From Syngnathus acus (lineage: Eukaryota > Chordata > Actinopteri > Syngnathiformes > Syngnathidae): a stretch of 64,000 bases of DNA. The stretch spans positions 4,021,104-4,085,103 of the forward strand of contig NC_051105.1 of NCBI RefSeq assembly GCF_901709675.1, written 5' to 3'. Position numbers and translations under genes: made by a program. The notes beneath the pieces were generated by a model. That model saw only the letters and a list, made by a program, of their open reading frames with translations, made no database searches and was not told the origin of the DNA. Shown here one piece after another: positions 22,327 to 32,098 of this stretch; the stretch's first letter is position 1; each line of letters begins with the position of its first letter.

Positions 22327-23442
22327 TTACACGTACAGCTGCGATCTCCTCTCCATCAGACGCTCGTTGGTTGAGCCCAAAGCGGAACCGCTGAGCGGGA
22401 TCTTGTTGCCTTCAATAATGTCCTTGGAAGAGATTTCGGGTGAAGTTCTGGCAACGCTAGAGATAGATATGCTGACATCCAGCTTCAGCAGCTTCAGGAG
22501 TTTCCTCTTGTAACCTTTGCAGGCGAAGAAGTAAACAAAGGGGTCCAAGCAGGCGTTGAGGTTCATCAGACACACCGTGATGTGCAGCGACACCTGAAAA
22601 GCGGTGAGGTCGGCGCAGTCCGGGCTGGACACGAGTTTTCGGACCATGTACTGCAGGATGTTGATGTGATAGGGACTGTAGCAGACTACGAAGACCAGGG
22701 ACACGCAACAGATGACACCAATGGCCTTACGGCTGCGCCCTGACTTTTCGGTCAAGTGGTTGGCCTTCGCCGTGGAGTGGAGTTTGGAGCAAAGGATGGA
22801 ATAGCACATCAGGATGGTGATTACGGGGATGACGTAACCGAGGAAGACGCCGCCGATTAGGATGGTGGCAATGTGGTCTACCTTCTCAAAATTCGGGTAT
22901 TCCATACAGGTGATGAAGCCGTCCGGTTCGTCGTTGGTCATTGGCATGCCGAGAAGCGGGAGGGTCTGGGCCAGGACCAACAGCCACACGGCGACACAGA
23001 TGTAGCGCACGTTGCGAACATTGCGCAGCCGGGAAAAGCGCAGGGGCAGAACGACGGCGATGAAGCGGTCAACGCTCAGGCAGGTCATGAAGTTGACACC
23101 CGCATAGGTGTTTATGTAGAAGATGAGGCCTGAGATTTTGCACAGAGCCTCACTCATGGGCCAGTGGAAGCCCAGTGCGTAATATGTGATCCTCACAGGA
23201 AGGGACAGCGTGAAGAGGATGTCCGAAATCACCAGGTTGAGCGAATACAAGGTGGTGGAGTTCATCTTTTTCAAGTTGGAGCGGATGACGTGCAGTGCTA
23301 AGGCGTTGCCTAGCAGGCCCACCAGGAAGACCACACAGTAGACGAGTGGCATGAAAACACGCGCGTAGCTCCTGTGGGCGTACAGGGTATCGCAAGTGGA
23401 GCCGTTGTGGTCATCCATCACAGGAGAAGCGGTGGATCCCAT
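22327..23442 (-). CDS. gpr183: G protein-coupled receptor 183 (EBI2, oxysterol receptor)
   Basis: Class A GPCR of 371 aa in one ORF. Seen: N13 glycosylation site in NGST, NSTTLYSLNLVISDILFT (61-78, D74 = 2.50), C101-C179 disulfide pair in CKISGL and ITCMEYPNFE, INTYAGVNFMTCLSVDRF with DRF at 125-127, CYSPYHIN in TM6 (254-261), DPFVYFFACKGYKRK (300-314) and the tail VSISISSV. All are near-identical to mammalian GPR183, including DRF instead of DRY. R84 and Y258 correspond to positions used by mammalian EBI2 in oxysterol binding. Known of the family: a Gi-coupled receptor for 7-alpha,25-dihydroxycholesterol that positions B cells, T cells and dendritic cells. The first ATG is used; M9 is an alternative. 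An acceptor (TCACTTTCAAAG, exon from 23457) lies 15 bp upstream, implying a leader exon. Teleosts usually have a and b copies; which one this is cannot be told. Confidence 0.96.
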   Translation of the reverse strand: MGSTASPVMDDHNGSTCDTLYAHRSYARVFMPLVYCVVFLVGLLGNALALHVIRSNLKKMNSTTLYSLNLVISDILFTLSLPVRITYYALGFHWPMSEALCKISGLIFYINTYAGVNFMTCLSVDRFIAVVLPLRFSRLRNVRNVRYICVAVWLLVLAQTLPLLGMPMTNDEPDGFITCMEYPNFEKVDHIATILIGGVFLGYVIPVITILMCYSILCSKLHSTAKANHLTEKSGRSRKAIGVICCVSLVFVVCYSPYHINILQYMVRKLVSSPDCADLTAFQVSLHITVCLMNLNACLDPFVYFFACKGYKRKLLKLLKLDVSISISSVARTSPEISSKDIIEGNKIPLSGSALGSTNERLMERRSQLYV

Positions 23443-23734
23443 CTTGGGGTTGTGATTCTTTGAAAGTGAAACAGAATAAAACAGTGTTTGTTAAAGGTCA
23501 AAAAAAGTCATGTGTTTTACCCTTTGTCTTGGAAAACAAAATGGACCCACATGATCTAAAGATTTTTTTCAAAGAGGAAGTATGCATAATTATTGCTCCT
23601 TTCCGTGACTACAGCTGCTTCCGTTAAAGTTTATTTTTGTGACATAACAGTAGACATTGGACTGTAACAATTCGACAAATATGAAGAGGCAACACATCCG
23701 TTCTTCCTTTCTCGTAGACTGCTTAGAGTTGCTG

Positions 23735-23835
23735 GGGATTACTTTGAGCAAGACGTAGAGCACACCCTGAACTGGTTGCCAGTCAAGCAAAGGGAACAAA
23801 TACACAACCTGTCGCGCTCCCAATCACACCTATGG
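23735..23835 (-). mobile_element. SINE/L2 tail fragment
   Basis: The reverse complement follows the tail wording of the fish SINEs (CATAGGTGTGATTGGGAGCG, then CAACCAGTTCAGGGTGTGCT). It lies inside the putative gpr183 leader intron. Confidence 0.5.
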
Positions 23836-25174
23836 ACCAATCCGAATCTTCAGTAAATCTACCAAGCATTTTTTGGGAATGTGGAGGAGAGCTGGGGTAT
23901 CTGATAAAAAATGGAACAACAACTCCACACATGAATGCCAAAGTAGAGATTCAAAGCCCATACTTCAGAACACAGAGGCAGATATTAGTGCTTTTCTAGG
24001 TTTTGGTGGTAGACATTCTAGTGAAATGTTGTACTTGGTGAAAATAGCTAATCTAATAGTGGCCTTGGAATTCAGCACTCTTGTATTCAAACATTGATTC
24101 CTCACTTTCAAAATCCACTGGTGCTCACCGGGTTGATTGCAGATTATTTTATGGAATGTACAGTAACTACTTGTCCATTGTGAAAATCCCCTCTATCGTG
24201 GCAATCTGTTTTGTTTTGTTTTGTTTTGTTTTAGGGGAGTTTACAGTATACTCGCATACTGCAATTCCCTTGCGTGTAATAAAGTGAGCCACAGCCACCT
24301 CAGCTATTTTTGCACACAAAAGAACAGTAAAACACATAAACAAAATGTCCATACATCTGTGGTGGACCACAGCTTACACCCAGACACTCAAAAACCCACC
24401 GATGTCACGTCCCACTCCACCAGGCCTTTTAAAGACACATACAAGATGCAGACAATACATTTATTTTTTTTCTCCTGCATTTTATGCTTTCATTTTTTGT
24501 GTTCCAATACATTTGTGTTAAAATGTTAAAGTGTGTTAAAAATGGTAAAAGTTAAAAATGATATTGCGTTAATCACAGATATTCACCTAGGTGAGTCCAG
24601 AGCATATTTAATGACCGTTAAATGTATATCCAAATTGAATGCAGTTATAATTTATCATAAAACCAACAATAGATTTTGTATCCATTTCTCATTTTATGTA
24701 TTTATATAAGAAATACATTCGGTTTTGTTACTTTTTCTTCATTCAATTGGGAAAAAAAAAAAATATATATATATAATTGAATCCAATTATAGCCAAACTA
24801 GGTCAGAATATTGAGCAAACTTCGACGTAGCAGCAGAACAAAAAAGATTGCCTTGCACTCGAGGAAGTGAGCTTGCATTCTTGCTGTTTCTTTGTGCTGG
24901 CTGGCACATTCAGAGCATTGTAGCATATTTTAAGAGTTCAACTTAACATCTTAACTTTCCAATTGTGAAAGACACCTTTCATGTTTTTTGACAAATCACA
25001 TTTATTTCCCAAACTTTTAAATTTCTGGCCAAAGTGATGTGAAACTGCCATCAAGTTAATCTGTTCTTTTTTCACAAAACGTATTAAAGTTTGGTCATAC
25101 CACTAATGTCATTATAGTACCTTCCATAACTGACTATGTAGAATTTAATATCTAAGCAGGAGAAGTGAGCTTAC

Positions 25175-25300
25175 CTCAAAGTTGAGCGGTTTCTTCTTTG
25201 GCTCCACCGCACATGGCACCAAACGTAAGACCCAACGAGAGGGCTTCCCTTTCACTTGGCCCTCCTGCGCGCCACATGCATAAAACAAGACGTTTTGATT
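25175..25300 (-). other. Candidate 5' non-coding exon of gpr183
   Basis: Minus-strand sequence ending CTCAACTTTGAG is followed by a strong donor GTAAGC (25169-25174). It contains AAGTGAAAGGGAAG, which resembles an ETS/IRF composite or interferon-response word, apt for a leukocyte gene. The 1.7 kb to the acceptor at 23458-23459 would be the leader intron, matching the two-exon layout of mammalian GPR183. The upper end is not defined. Confidence 0.4.
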
Positions 25301-26295
25301 TGCTGCCAGTGACCATGGTGACAAAATATCCTGTTGTTGCACCCACCCACCCAGCACCACCCCATCCACTACTTCACTACCACCCTCCAACTCCATCCTT
25401 ACTTGTGCTTACCATAATTAGAACTAATCCTGAAAGTTAGTGAAGAACTAGTGGTTCATTACAATTTGTTTGTGCACTTTGCTTACAGCTGGTTACAGCT
25501 GCATCAAATCTGTGCCACGCTACTCAAATCACTACTCAACAATCAAATTCTCTGTGATTTTCAGTTTCAAATCCACTTTAATGATGTGCAAACACTGCAA
25601 AGGAAAGATTGAATATTTTGATTGACCAAGATCCATTTTCTCCCCACATATTTAATGCCTCTCTCACAAAAATGTGAGGTTAAATGTTGTGTATTTATCA
25701 CAAATGAAGACAAAACAAATCTATTCATTTTATGAGTTATCTTTGAAAAAGTAAACTGATTTCAGGTTTTTCCTTTAAAAAGTCACCCATTATGGTACAG
25801 TACTTGAGTTTACAGGTTATAGATTAGAAAAAAAAAAAACTATGACTTTGCACAGTATGTATCGAATGATGTAGCCCAGTCAAAATATTTTATTCCACAT
25901 TGCCAGTTCCACGTTTCCTTTAAAAAAAAGTGTCAGACGGAGCAGTGTGTATGTTTGCCTGTCGACAAGGCATCTGTTACTTAAGCTATTTTCATTTTAA
26001 AATTGTGCTAATAATTTTCAAATCTAAAGTTCCAATACTGTTAAGTGTCAAGAATGTCCAAGCAACAAAACACATTGAGACACTTTATTTGGAAACAAAA
26101 CCAGATTTCACCAAAACACAATATATGGACAAGTTTCAACTGCTTTTAAGCATTAATTTGTATTTTTGATCGAGTATGGACCTGTTGTTTAATAGCTGTG
26201 GTTTTCACATCTGTGAATCACTTCCCTTGCAACTGATATTCACCACGCACAAAGGATGTCATTTGTGATGTCCAACTTTAACAGTATACATGCTT
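25301..26295. other. Intergenic, possible gpr183 promoter at its left edge
   Basis: Bases 25301-25440 would be the gpr183 promoter if the leader exon is real; a CCCACCC-rich patch lies there. The rest is AT-rich with no gene signal. Confidence 0.3.
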
Positions 26296-26486
26296 GTTGT
26301 ACTAGGTTCATCTTGTTTTTTCTTTTTCAATTACTTCACTGGTTCTTCTATATCAAACAATTTTCTTAGGTTCATTTACCTGACATGTTTCGGCGGGTGA
26401 CTCTGATGAAGGCGAAAGAACCCGCCGAAACATGTCAGGTAAATGAACCTAAGAAAATTGTTTGATATAGAAGAACCAGTGAAGTA
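26296..26486 (+). mobile_element. Penelope-like retroelement fragment forming a perfect 68-bp hairpin with a hammerhead-like core
   Basis: 26331-26398 and 26420-26487 are exact reverse complements (68 bp) around a 21-nt loop. A 13-bp direct repeat AGTATACATGCTT flanks the block at 26283-26295 and 26487-26499, as expected of a target duplication made by target-primed reverse transcription. Across the loop and right arm runs CTGATGA (26403-26409), A, GGCG, an 8-nt loop, CGCC, GAAAC (26427-26431), then GTC at 26434-26436. That is the conserved order of a hammerhead ribozyme with a minimal stem III. Hammerhead motifs of this kind are known from Penelope-like elements, hence the assignment. Stem I pairing looks weak. 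Confidence 0.55.
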
Positions 26487-26549
26487 AGTATACATGCTTT
26501 TTGCTGAGAATTACAAATGCTCCCTCAACATCACTCGAGATGATTGAAG

Positions 26550-26830
26550 TGATAATCAAAGTCAAAGTTTGCTTTATTGTCAATTTCTTCACATGCCAAG
26601 ACACACAAAGAAATCGAAATTACGTTCCCACTATCCCACGGTGACAAGACATAGTACACAATATACATACAAGTAAACAACACAAAAAAAAGAAAAACAA
26701 GAAGGCACAAACAATGAATAAATAAGAGTGATGAATAAATAATAAATAAACAAATAACATAATAAATAAGAGGAGCAAAAATGTGTTAATGTGTCTGTCA
26801 AGTCTTGACTTTTTTTGGTACACTTTTTGC
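26550..26830 (-). mobile_element. LINE 3' end, minus orientation
   Basis: The reverse complement reads TTGTCACCGTGGGATAGTGG, then ATTTCGATTTCTTTGTGTG, and ends ATTGACAATAAAGCAAACTTTGACTTTGA. This is a common fish LINE tail with a short repeated 3' end. The 5' part is T-rich and low complexity. Confidence 0.65.
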
Positions 26831-27420
26831 AGTGATTTTATTTTTTTTGTACATTGTGTAAGTGCACCAAATATACTTAGTGTGAGTGGGTGTTGTTCTT
26901 AAAAACTCTGGATACCATGATGCCATCCGGCCCAAAATCAAGATAATTTGACATGGTACAGTTTGGGAAGTGGGAGGGACTGTTTTGTTAAGTGCTTACA
27001 ATTGTCGCGGTTGTATTTTCTGTGTTAATGAGCGCAACCGTCGTTTGTTCAAAACAAGTCCGGCGGAGAGGCAGAGGAAGCGCTCTGACTTCCTCATGGC
27101 CGAGACGTGTGCTTGTGACTCACTGGGGGCCTCTCCGACGGTCCTACCCCTCGCTGACAGGCCGCGCATGGCCCCGCTGTGCCGCCTGATCTATTTTTAC
27201 ACAACAATGCCCTAGGAAAAGTATGTTCTCACACCGCTTTTCGGATTTTCAACATGCAACAAGTTATGATGCTAGTGATGACAAAGTGAATGGGAGGTCA
27301 TGCGTCCGAGCATCTCCATCCCATCGTTACGGCGCACATCCTGTTGTGAAAGAGACACATGTCAAAGGAAATGCTCTGTTGAAATATCTCCATTTTAATG
27401 CGTCTTTTGTGGTATACATG
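26831..27420. other. Intergenic with GC-rich block at 27040-27190
   Basis: 27040-27190 is rich in C, G and CpG (GTCCGGCGGAGAGGC, GGCCGCGCATGGCCCCGC) and open in two plus-strand frames. Neither has an identifiable domain or splice context, so it is noted as a possible regulatory block or exon. Confidence 0.25.
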
Positions 27421-27483
27421 CGTGTATGTATGTATGTATGTGTATGTGTGTGTATATACTATATATATATATATATATATATA
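27421..27483. repeat. (GTAT)n/(GT)n/(TA)n microsatellite
   Basis: Simple repeat directly abutting the fold-back element that starts at 27484. Confidence 0.9.
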
Positions 27484-27787
27484 TACACTACCGTTCAAAA
27501 GTTTGGGGTCACAAAATTGTTTGGGTGACCCCAAACGTTTGAACGGTAGCGTATATATTTATTTAGATAATTATTTATAGATTATATATATAATCTTCTG
27601 TGTAAAAAATCTTATAATATATATGTATACTTATATTCATAGATTATATATAATCTTATACAAATATAAGATATAATTTATAATATTTAATTCATAATAT
27701 TTTATTATAATAATATTTACACTACCGTTCAAAAGTTTGGGGTCACCCAAACAATTTTGTGACCCCAAACTTTTGAACGGTAGTGTA
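27484..27787. mobile_element. Double-hairpin fold-back MITE, copy A (Tc1/mariner-like ends)
   Basis: Two 70-bp modules (27484-27553 and 27718-27787) begin TACACTACCGTTCAAAAG. Each is a hairpin: 29-bp arms around a 12-nt loop. The loop of the left module (AAAATTGTTTGG) is the reverse complement of the right one (CCAAACAATTTT), so the modules also form the inverted ends of the whole 304-bp unit. The left module has two arm mismatches. The middle 164 bp is almost pure A+T. TA at both edges suggests TA target sites. Near-identical to 48414-48719. Confidence 0.85.
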
Positions 27788-28670
27788 TATATATATATAT
27801 ATAGTATGTCATGTTTATCCTGACTGAATGCAGTTAGAGCAAATGTTCATCACAATCTCATCTCATTGTGACAGTTCTTAGTATTAACGACATATGACTG
27901 ACGTTAGTGAGTGCAATGCACAGATAAACAAGCGTGCCACTGAGCTGATTAGTTCAAGATGCGGTTGATTGCAGTATTTGCACAGGAAGCGACTGTGGCT
28001 TGCTCCTTGTTTCGAACAAAACAGCACCTCAAAACTCTCAGATGACAGGTGGGAATTTATCTTAAATCCTTCCAGATTAAATCAAATTGAAGAAACTTTT
28101 ATTCTATTTGTAGTAGGTTATTATAATAAAAGTAAAGCAGCTAGGGAAATACGCTTCCTTCTTGATCATTGTGCCTTGTTTGTGGTTCAATAAAATGATC
28201 ATACATGGCATCATCAATTGTACGCTGGTGTGAACACCGGGAGTTTTTCATTTGCAGCTAGCTGGTATGTGTGTGTGACCGTCAATCAACAGCTCCTGCC
28301 CAGTGTGTGGCAGGTGCTACTGCTTTGAATGTGAGGATGCTTTTTCATCTAATGAAAAACGGAATCCTCTCCTTAATTGTTTTAAATGTTTTCTTGAGGT
28401 ATGATGAAGTTTTCTGCGATGTCACTCCTGATGGTAGTTTGAACTTTTGTGCAATTTGTCATAGGAACTATTGGTTGGTTGGTAACAAAGTCGATTGGAC
28501 GCTATTTTCTGTCCTTTGAATATGGGGGGTCCTGGTTCCGTGTCCGTTAAATCGGGGTTAGTATTATTATAGTATGGTGAGGCAAATGTTCTTCCAATAT
28601 AGTGGTAGGACATGTCACAGGCATTTGGTTAGTATGATCGTGTGATGCAAGTATATTGTAGTTGAGAAAT
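27788..28670. other. Intergenic, no gene recognised
   Basis: A short (TA)n tract follows the fold-back element. The remainder contains short frames without family features. Confidence 0.4.
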
Positions 28671-28674
28671 TTGC

Positions 28675-28970
28675 TTCACAAATTTGAGTTTTGGGGTTTG
28701 AATCTTTCCTGTGTCGACTGTGCATGCTCTCCCAGTGCTTGCGAGAGTATTCCTCTGGCTCTTTGGCTTCCTCTTTTTTTTTCCAAAAACCATCACTCAT
28801 TGAAGGCTCGTGAATTGTTCCTCGGTGTGAATCGTAGTGCGAATGTTTGTTGTCTGTTAATACAGTATGTGCCCAACAATTAGCTGGCGACCAGTTCAAA
28901 ATCGCCTGGGATAGATTCCGGCTCACCCACAACCCTATGAAGACAATTGGTACAGAGAATGGATGAATCT
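28675..28970 (+). mobile_element. Diverged SINE/L2 copy
   Basis: Order of words as in the intact SINE: GGGGTTTGAATCTTTCC, TGCATGCTCTCCCAGTGCTTGCG, GCTTCCTC, GGTGTGAATCGTAGTGCGAATG, GCTGGCGACCAGTTCAAAATCGC, GGATAGATTCCGGCTCACCC and AGAATGGATGAATC. Many substitutions mark it as old. Confidence 0.7.
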
Positions 28971-29197
28971 GCATGATTGTGCAGTTCCTGTTGGACTTTG
29001 AGGCAGTATTTGGGGAAACAATGCCATGCTCTGGCAGTAGAGAGGCGTTACCGCTTTGGTGGATGTTAACGGGCTCAGTGAGCAAGAAGCTTGCACTTAC
29101 TGCAAGAAGACACAGGAGGACAGCAAAATATCAAATGGCAGGGACTAAAATGTCTGTTGAGAAATAATAGAGGGCATTATCTACATATGCATGTGCA

Positions 29198-29400
29198 GTC
29201 ATATGCAAAAGTTTGGGCACCCCTGATCATTTTCAAGATTTTCCTTTATAAATCATTGGTTGTTCGGATCAGCAATTTCAGTTAAATATATTAAGCAGAC
29301 AAAAACAGTGATATTTGAGAAGCGAAATGAATATGATTTACAGAAAGTGTGCAATCATTACCTAAACAAAAGTAGGCAGGTGCATTGTGCCAACATGTAC
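29198..29400 (+). mobile_element. Tc1/mariner-like element, left-end fragment
   Basis: Starts GCAGTCATATGCAAAAGTTTGGGCACCCC followed by TGATCATTTTCAAG and TTTATAAATCATTGGTTGTTCGG. These are the left-end words of a widespread fish Tc1-like transposon. No transposase frame remains. Confidence 0.65.
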
Positions 29401-29716
29401 TCCACACACACGCACTTGTGTGTGAGGGGTGTAGAGGAACGTTAAATAAGGATGTGGCATTGGCATTCTCGTCAAATCCTCCCACGCTCACTTCCAGGAA
29501 AGTGTTTCTGTTTTGTGCTTGTGATGTGTTTTAAACAGGTAAAGAAGGTGACTGATGTTGTCAAGTTGAATTTAATTGGCTCAATTTTGTCACAAATGTA
29601 CTAAAAGCGTCTTTGACAAGTGTTCTGCCAAATATACAGGGAAGGTATTAAAAATATTTAGCAAATATTAGGTTGCACCAAAACAACAGTAGTGATAAAA
29701 GCTTGATGGATTACGC

Positions 29717-30044
29717 CACAGGTGTCAAACTCAAGGCACAGGGGCCGGATACGGCCCGCCACATCATTTTATGTGGCCCGCGAAGACAAATTGTGCATCA
29801 AATTTGTGTGTCATTACTAGAATTGCAAATTGTCTTCACTATTATTAAAATCATTTTTTTAAATATTTGACCAGTTTTCACTTGTCAGATTTGAAAATGA
29901 GTTATTTGTCAGTTTATTTTGTAGCTTTTACTGTATATAATATGAGGTGCTCATACATTTATTTGGGTTGACAGTCATAATGGCCCTCCGAAAGAAGCTA
30001 TGACTACAATGCGGCCCGCCAAAAAAATGAGTTTGACACCCCTG
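29717..30044 (+). mobile_element. hAT MITE with perfect 8-bp target duplication, in gpr183-like 3' flank
   Basis: Ends are CACAGGTGTCAAACTC and GAGTTTGACACCCCTG. The 8-bp duplication GATTACGC occurs at 29709-29716 and 30045-30052, the hallmark of hAT insertion. 328 bp, non-coding. The target site lies 12 bp past the stop codon of the gpr183-like gene (30065) and so almost certainly in its 3' UTR. On the minus strand the MITE offers AATAAA at 29958-29963, about 100 bp past the stop. Confidence 0.92.
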
Positions 30045-30064
30045 GATTACGCTGTGTTGATTTC

Positions 30065-32098
30065 TCAGCTGTTGCTGCTGGTGTTTTTGGCTCTTTCGGA
30101 TGAGGTGGCGTTGGAGGAAGGGCACAGGCGGTCCTTAAAGAGGCTCAACATTTCCTTGTGGGTCTTCATGGCGAAGAAGTAGATGATCGGGTCCAAGCAG
30201 CAGTTGAAGTTCATGAGCAAGACAGTAATCTGTAACAAGATGATCATTATTTCTATTATTACTAGTGGTGAGTATGTATCGGAAAAACTGATCTTATATC
30301 CGTGAAAAAAGATGGCCAATCGGTCGATGTCTTACTTGGGAAGACAACTTAAAGCCCCTCAGCTCCTCACACGAGACCTCATGGTGAATACTTCGGCACA
30401 TGAACTGCATCACGTTGAGGTGGTACGGGCTGAAGCACACAATGAAGGTGAGCAGGATGAGGAGGATGATGACGTTGGTTCGTTGGTTCTTTCTCGAGGC
30501 GGGGTTCTGCTCGGCTGCCGCCCGCAGCTTCAGGTGGACGCTGACGTAGGAGGCCAGGATGGCAGCAAGCGGGCAGCAGAAGGAGATGACACATCCCAAG
30601 ATCAGGAAATACGGCATCCAAAGGGAGCTATTGTGGTTGAAGTACTCCATGCAGGTCCGTCTGCCCTCGTGATGCTGCAGCATGTCGCGGAACAGCAGAG
30701 GAGCAACCTGAGCGGACACTAGAGCCCAAACCAAGCAACAGATCCAGCGGACCATCTTGACCCGACGCAGGCAGTGCAGCCGCTGAGGGTGTACCACAGC
30801 CAGATAGCGATCCAGACTGATGCAGGTCATGAAGCCAATACCTGAGGGAAGTAATACTCCATTGTAAACTTTACCAGAAGCAAATTACAAAACTAACCAC
30901 TTGAGAAAATGAATAATGGAAGATGCAGATTTTATGACGTTTTTTTTTTTTTTCTTTCTCTCTCTGGTAACATATAGTTGCATTTTAAAGTCATAGCTAT
31001 TCGAGCATAGGTGTCAAACTCAAGGCTCGGGGGCCAGATAGGGCTAGCCATATCATTTTATGTGGCCTTCAAAGTGTCAAGATCTGTCACATTTTGTTTC
31101 CTTGTTTTAATGTCATAGTTTTGGTTTGCGTGTCTGTGTGCTCGCCCCTCCCCTCCTGTGCTCACGATCCATGTATTCGCCGTCATCTGCCTCTTGTTAC
31201 CTGTCATGTATTTAAGTCCTGTCTGCGTGTCACTCCCTGTGGGATTGTTCTCCTCTCTCGTCTGTCGTCGTCTTTCTTGTCTTTATCTTGTCTTTATCTT
31301 GTCTTTATCTTGTCTTTATCTTGTCTTTATCTTGTCTTTATCTTGTCTTTCTGTTCAGTTATTCACGTCCCTAGCATCTATAGTTTTGTCTTTTGAGTTC
31401 CTTCAATAAACCCTGGTCCAAGCTGCATTTGGTCGCCCAGCTCCATTCCTTCCATGACACAAAGACAAATTGTACATCAACTTCACGTGGCAATACTAAA
31501 GTTACAAATTGTCTTCGCTTTTCAAAAATAGATATTGCTAGTAATTTTTGTTACCGATGATCTTTTAAAAATATTTAAACAGTTTTTACTAGTCTCCCGT
31601 TTCAAACTTAATTCATCAATTTGTTGATGGTCATAATGGCCCTCCGAAGGAAACTATGCGGCTCGCGACAAAAATTAGTTTGACACCCCTGCATTAGAAG
31701 ATGTTTTGAATGTTCCGATTCCATATTTATGTTAGAAGCATTTTTTAGCATTGGCCGTCCTGTTTACCTGCATATGTGTTGGTGAAAAAGAGGAGTGTGC
31801 TAATCCTGCAGAGTAGGTCACCAAAGGGCCAGTCAAAGCAGCGGATGTAGTAAACGATCCTGCCCGGTAGTGTCAGCGTGAACAGGCAGTCCGACAAGGC
31901 CAGGTTGAGCAGATATACAGCGGTAGAGTTTAACTTCTGCCGTCCCTGGCAGATCACCGCCAGGACCAAAACATTGCCGAACAAGCTGAAAATGAAAACC
32001 AGAGAGTAGAAAACTGGGACGAGAACCATGGCGGCTTGCTGGTGGACGAGCACATCACAGCTGCTCTGATCACCGATGGTGCCGTTGCCAGCAGCCAT
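30065..32098 (-). CDS. GPR183-like class A GPCR split into three exons
   Basis: Exons 31768-32098, 30336-30841 and 30065-30229 join in frame to 333 aa. Introns are 926 bp (donor GTAAAC, acceptor CCCTCAG; phase 1, within the Gly of NTYAG in TM3) and 106 bp (donor GTAAGA, acceptor TTACAG; phase 0, before ITVLLMN in TM7). The join aligns without a gap to gpr183. Seen: N5 glycosylation site, KLNSTAVYLLNLALSDCLFT in TM2, C97-C174 pair with TCMEYFN, DRY at 121-123 then LAVVHP, CFSPYHLN in TM6 (246-253), NFNCCLDPIIYFFA (287-299), and a short Ser/Asn-rich tail. TCMEY and NFNCCLDP are EBI2 signatures, so it is probably a tandem relative of gpr183, ligand unknown. A receptor gene of this class with introns inside TM3 and TM7 is unusual. 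Core residues are intact and no stop interrupts it, so it looks functional. Confidence 0.88.
31075..31459 (+). mobile_element. Solo LTR nested in the intronic hAT MITE
   Basis: TGTCAAGATCTG ... CCATGACA with a perfect 5-bp target duplication CAAAG (31070-31074 and 31460-31464) inside the MITE. Promoter-like CATGTATTTAAGTCC near the middle and AATAAA at 31405-31410 before CCCTGGTCCAAGCTGC. Same family as 17112-17474. An 11-bp minisatellite lies inside it. Confidence 0.88.
31275..31352 (+). repeat. 11-bp minisatellite in the solo LTR
   Basis: About seven tandem copies of TCTTGTCTTTA. It is absent from the related LTR at 17112, so it expanded in this copy or its recent ancestor. Confidence 0.92.

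Larger units (their letters stand above)
31006..31691 (+). mobile_element. hAT MITE in intron 1 of gpr183-like, interrupted by a solo LTR
   Basis: Left end CATAGGTGTCAAACTCAAGG; right end TAGTTTGACACCCCTG. Flanking octamers TATTCGAG and CATTAGAA agree at only 5 of 8 positions, so the target duplication has decayed. The element is cut after GGCCTT by the LTR at 31075-31459. Without the insert it is about 296 bp. Same family and orientation as the copy at 29717. Confidence 0.85.

Noticed and set aside
27298-27534. Frame containing SPKQFCDPKLLNGSV, also present at 48569-48893
   Set aside because: It is a translation of the fold-back MITE arms, not a conserved protein.
30312-30722. 136-codon plus-strand frame opposite the gpr183-like gene
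   Set aside because: Antisense shadow of exon 2; the minus-strand frame has clear GPCR motifs.
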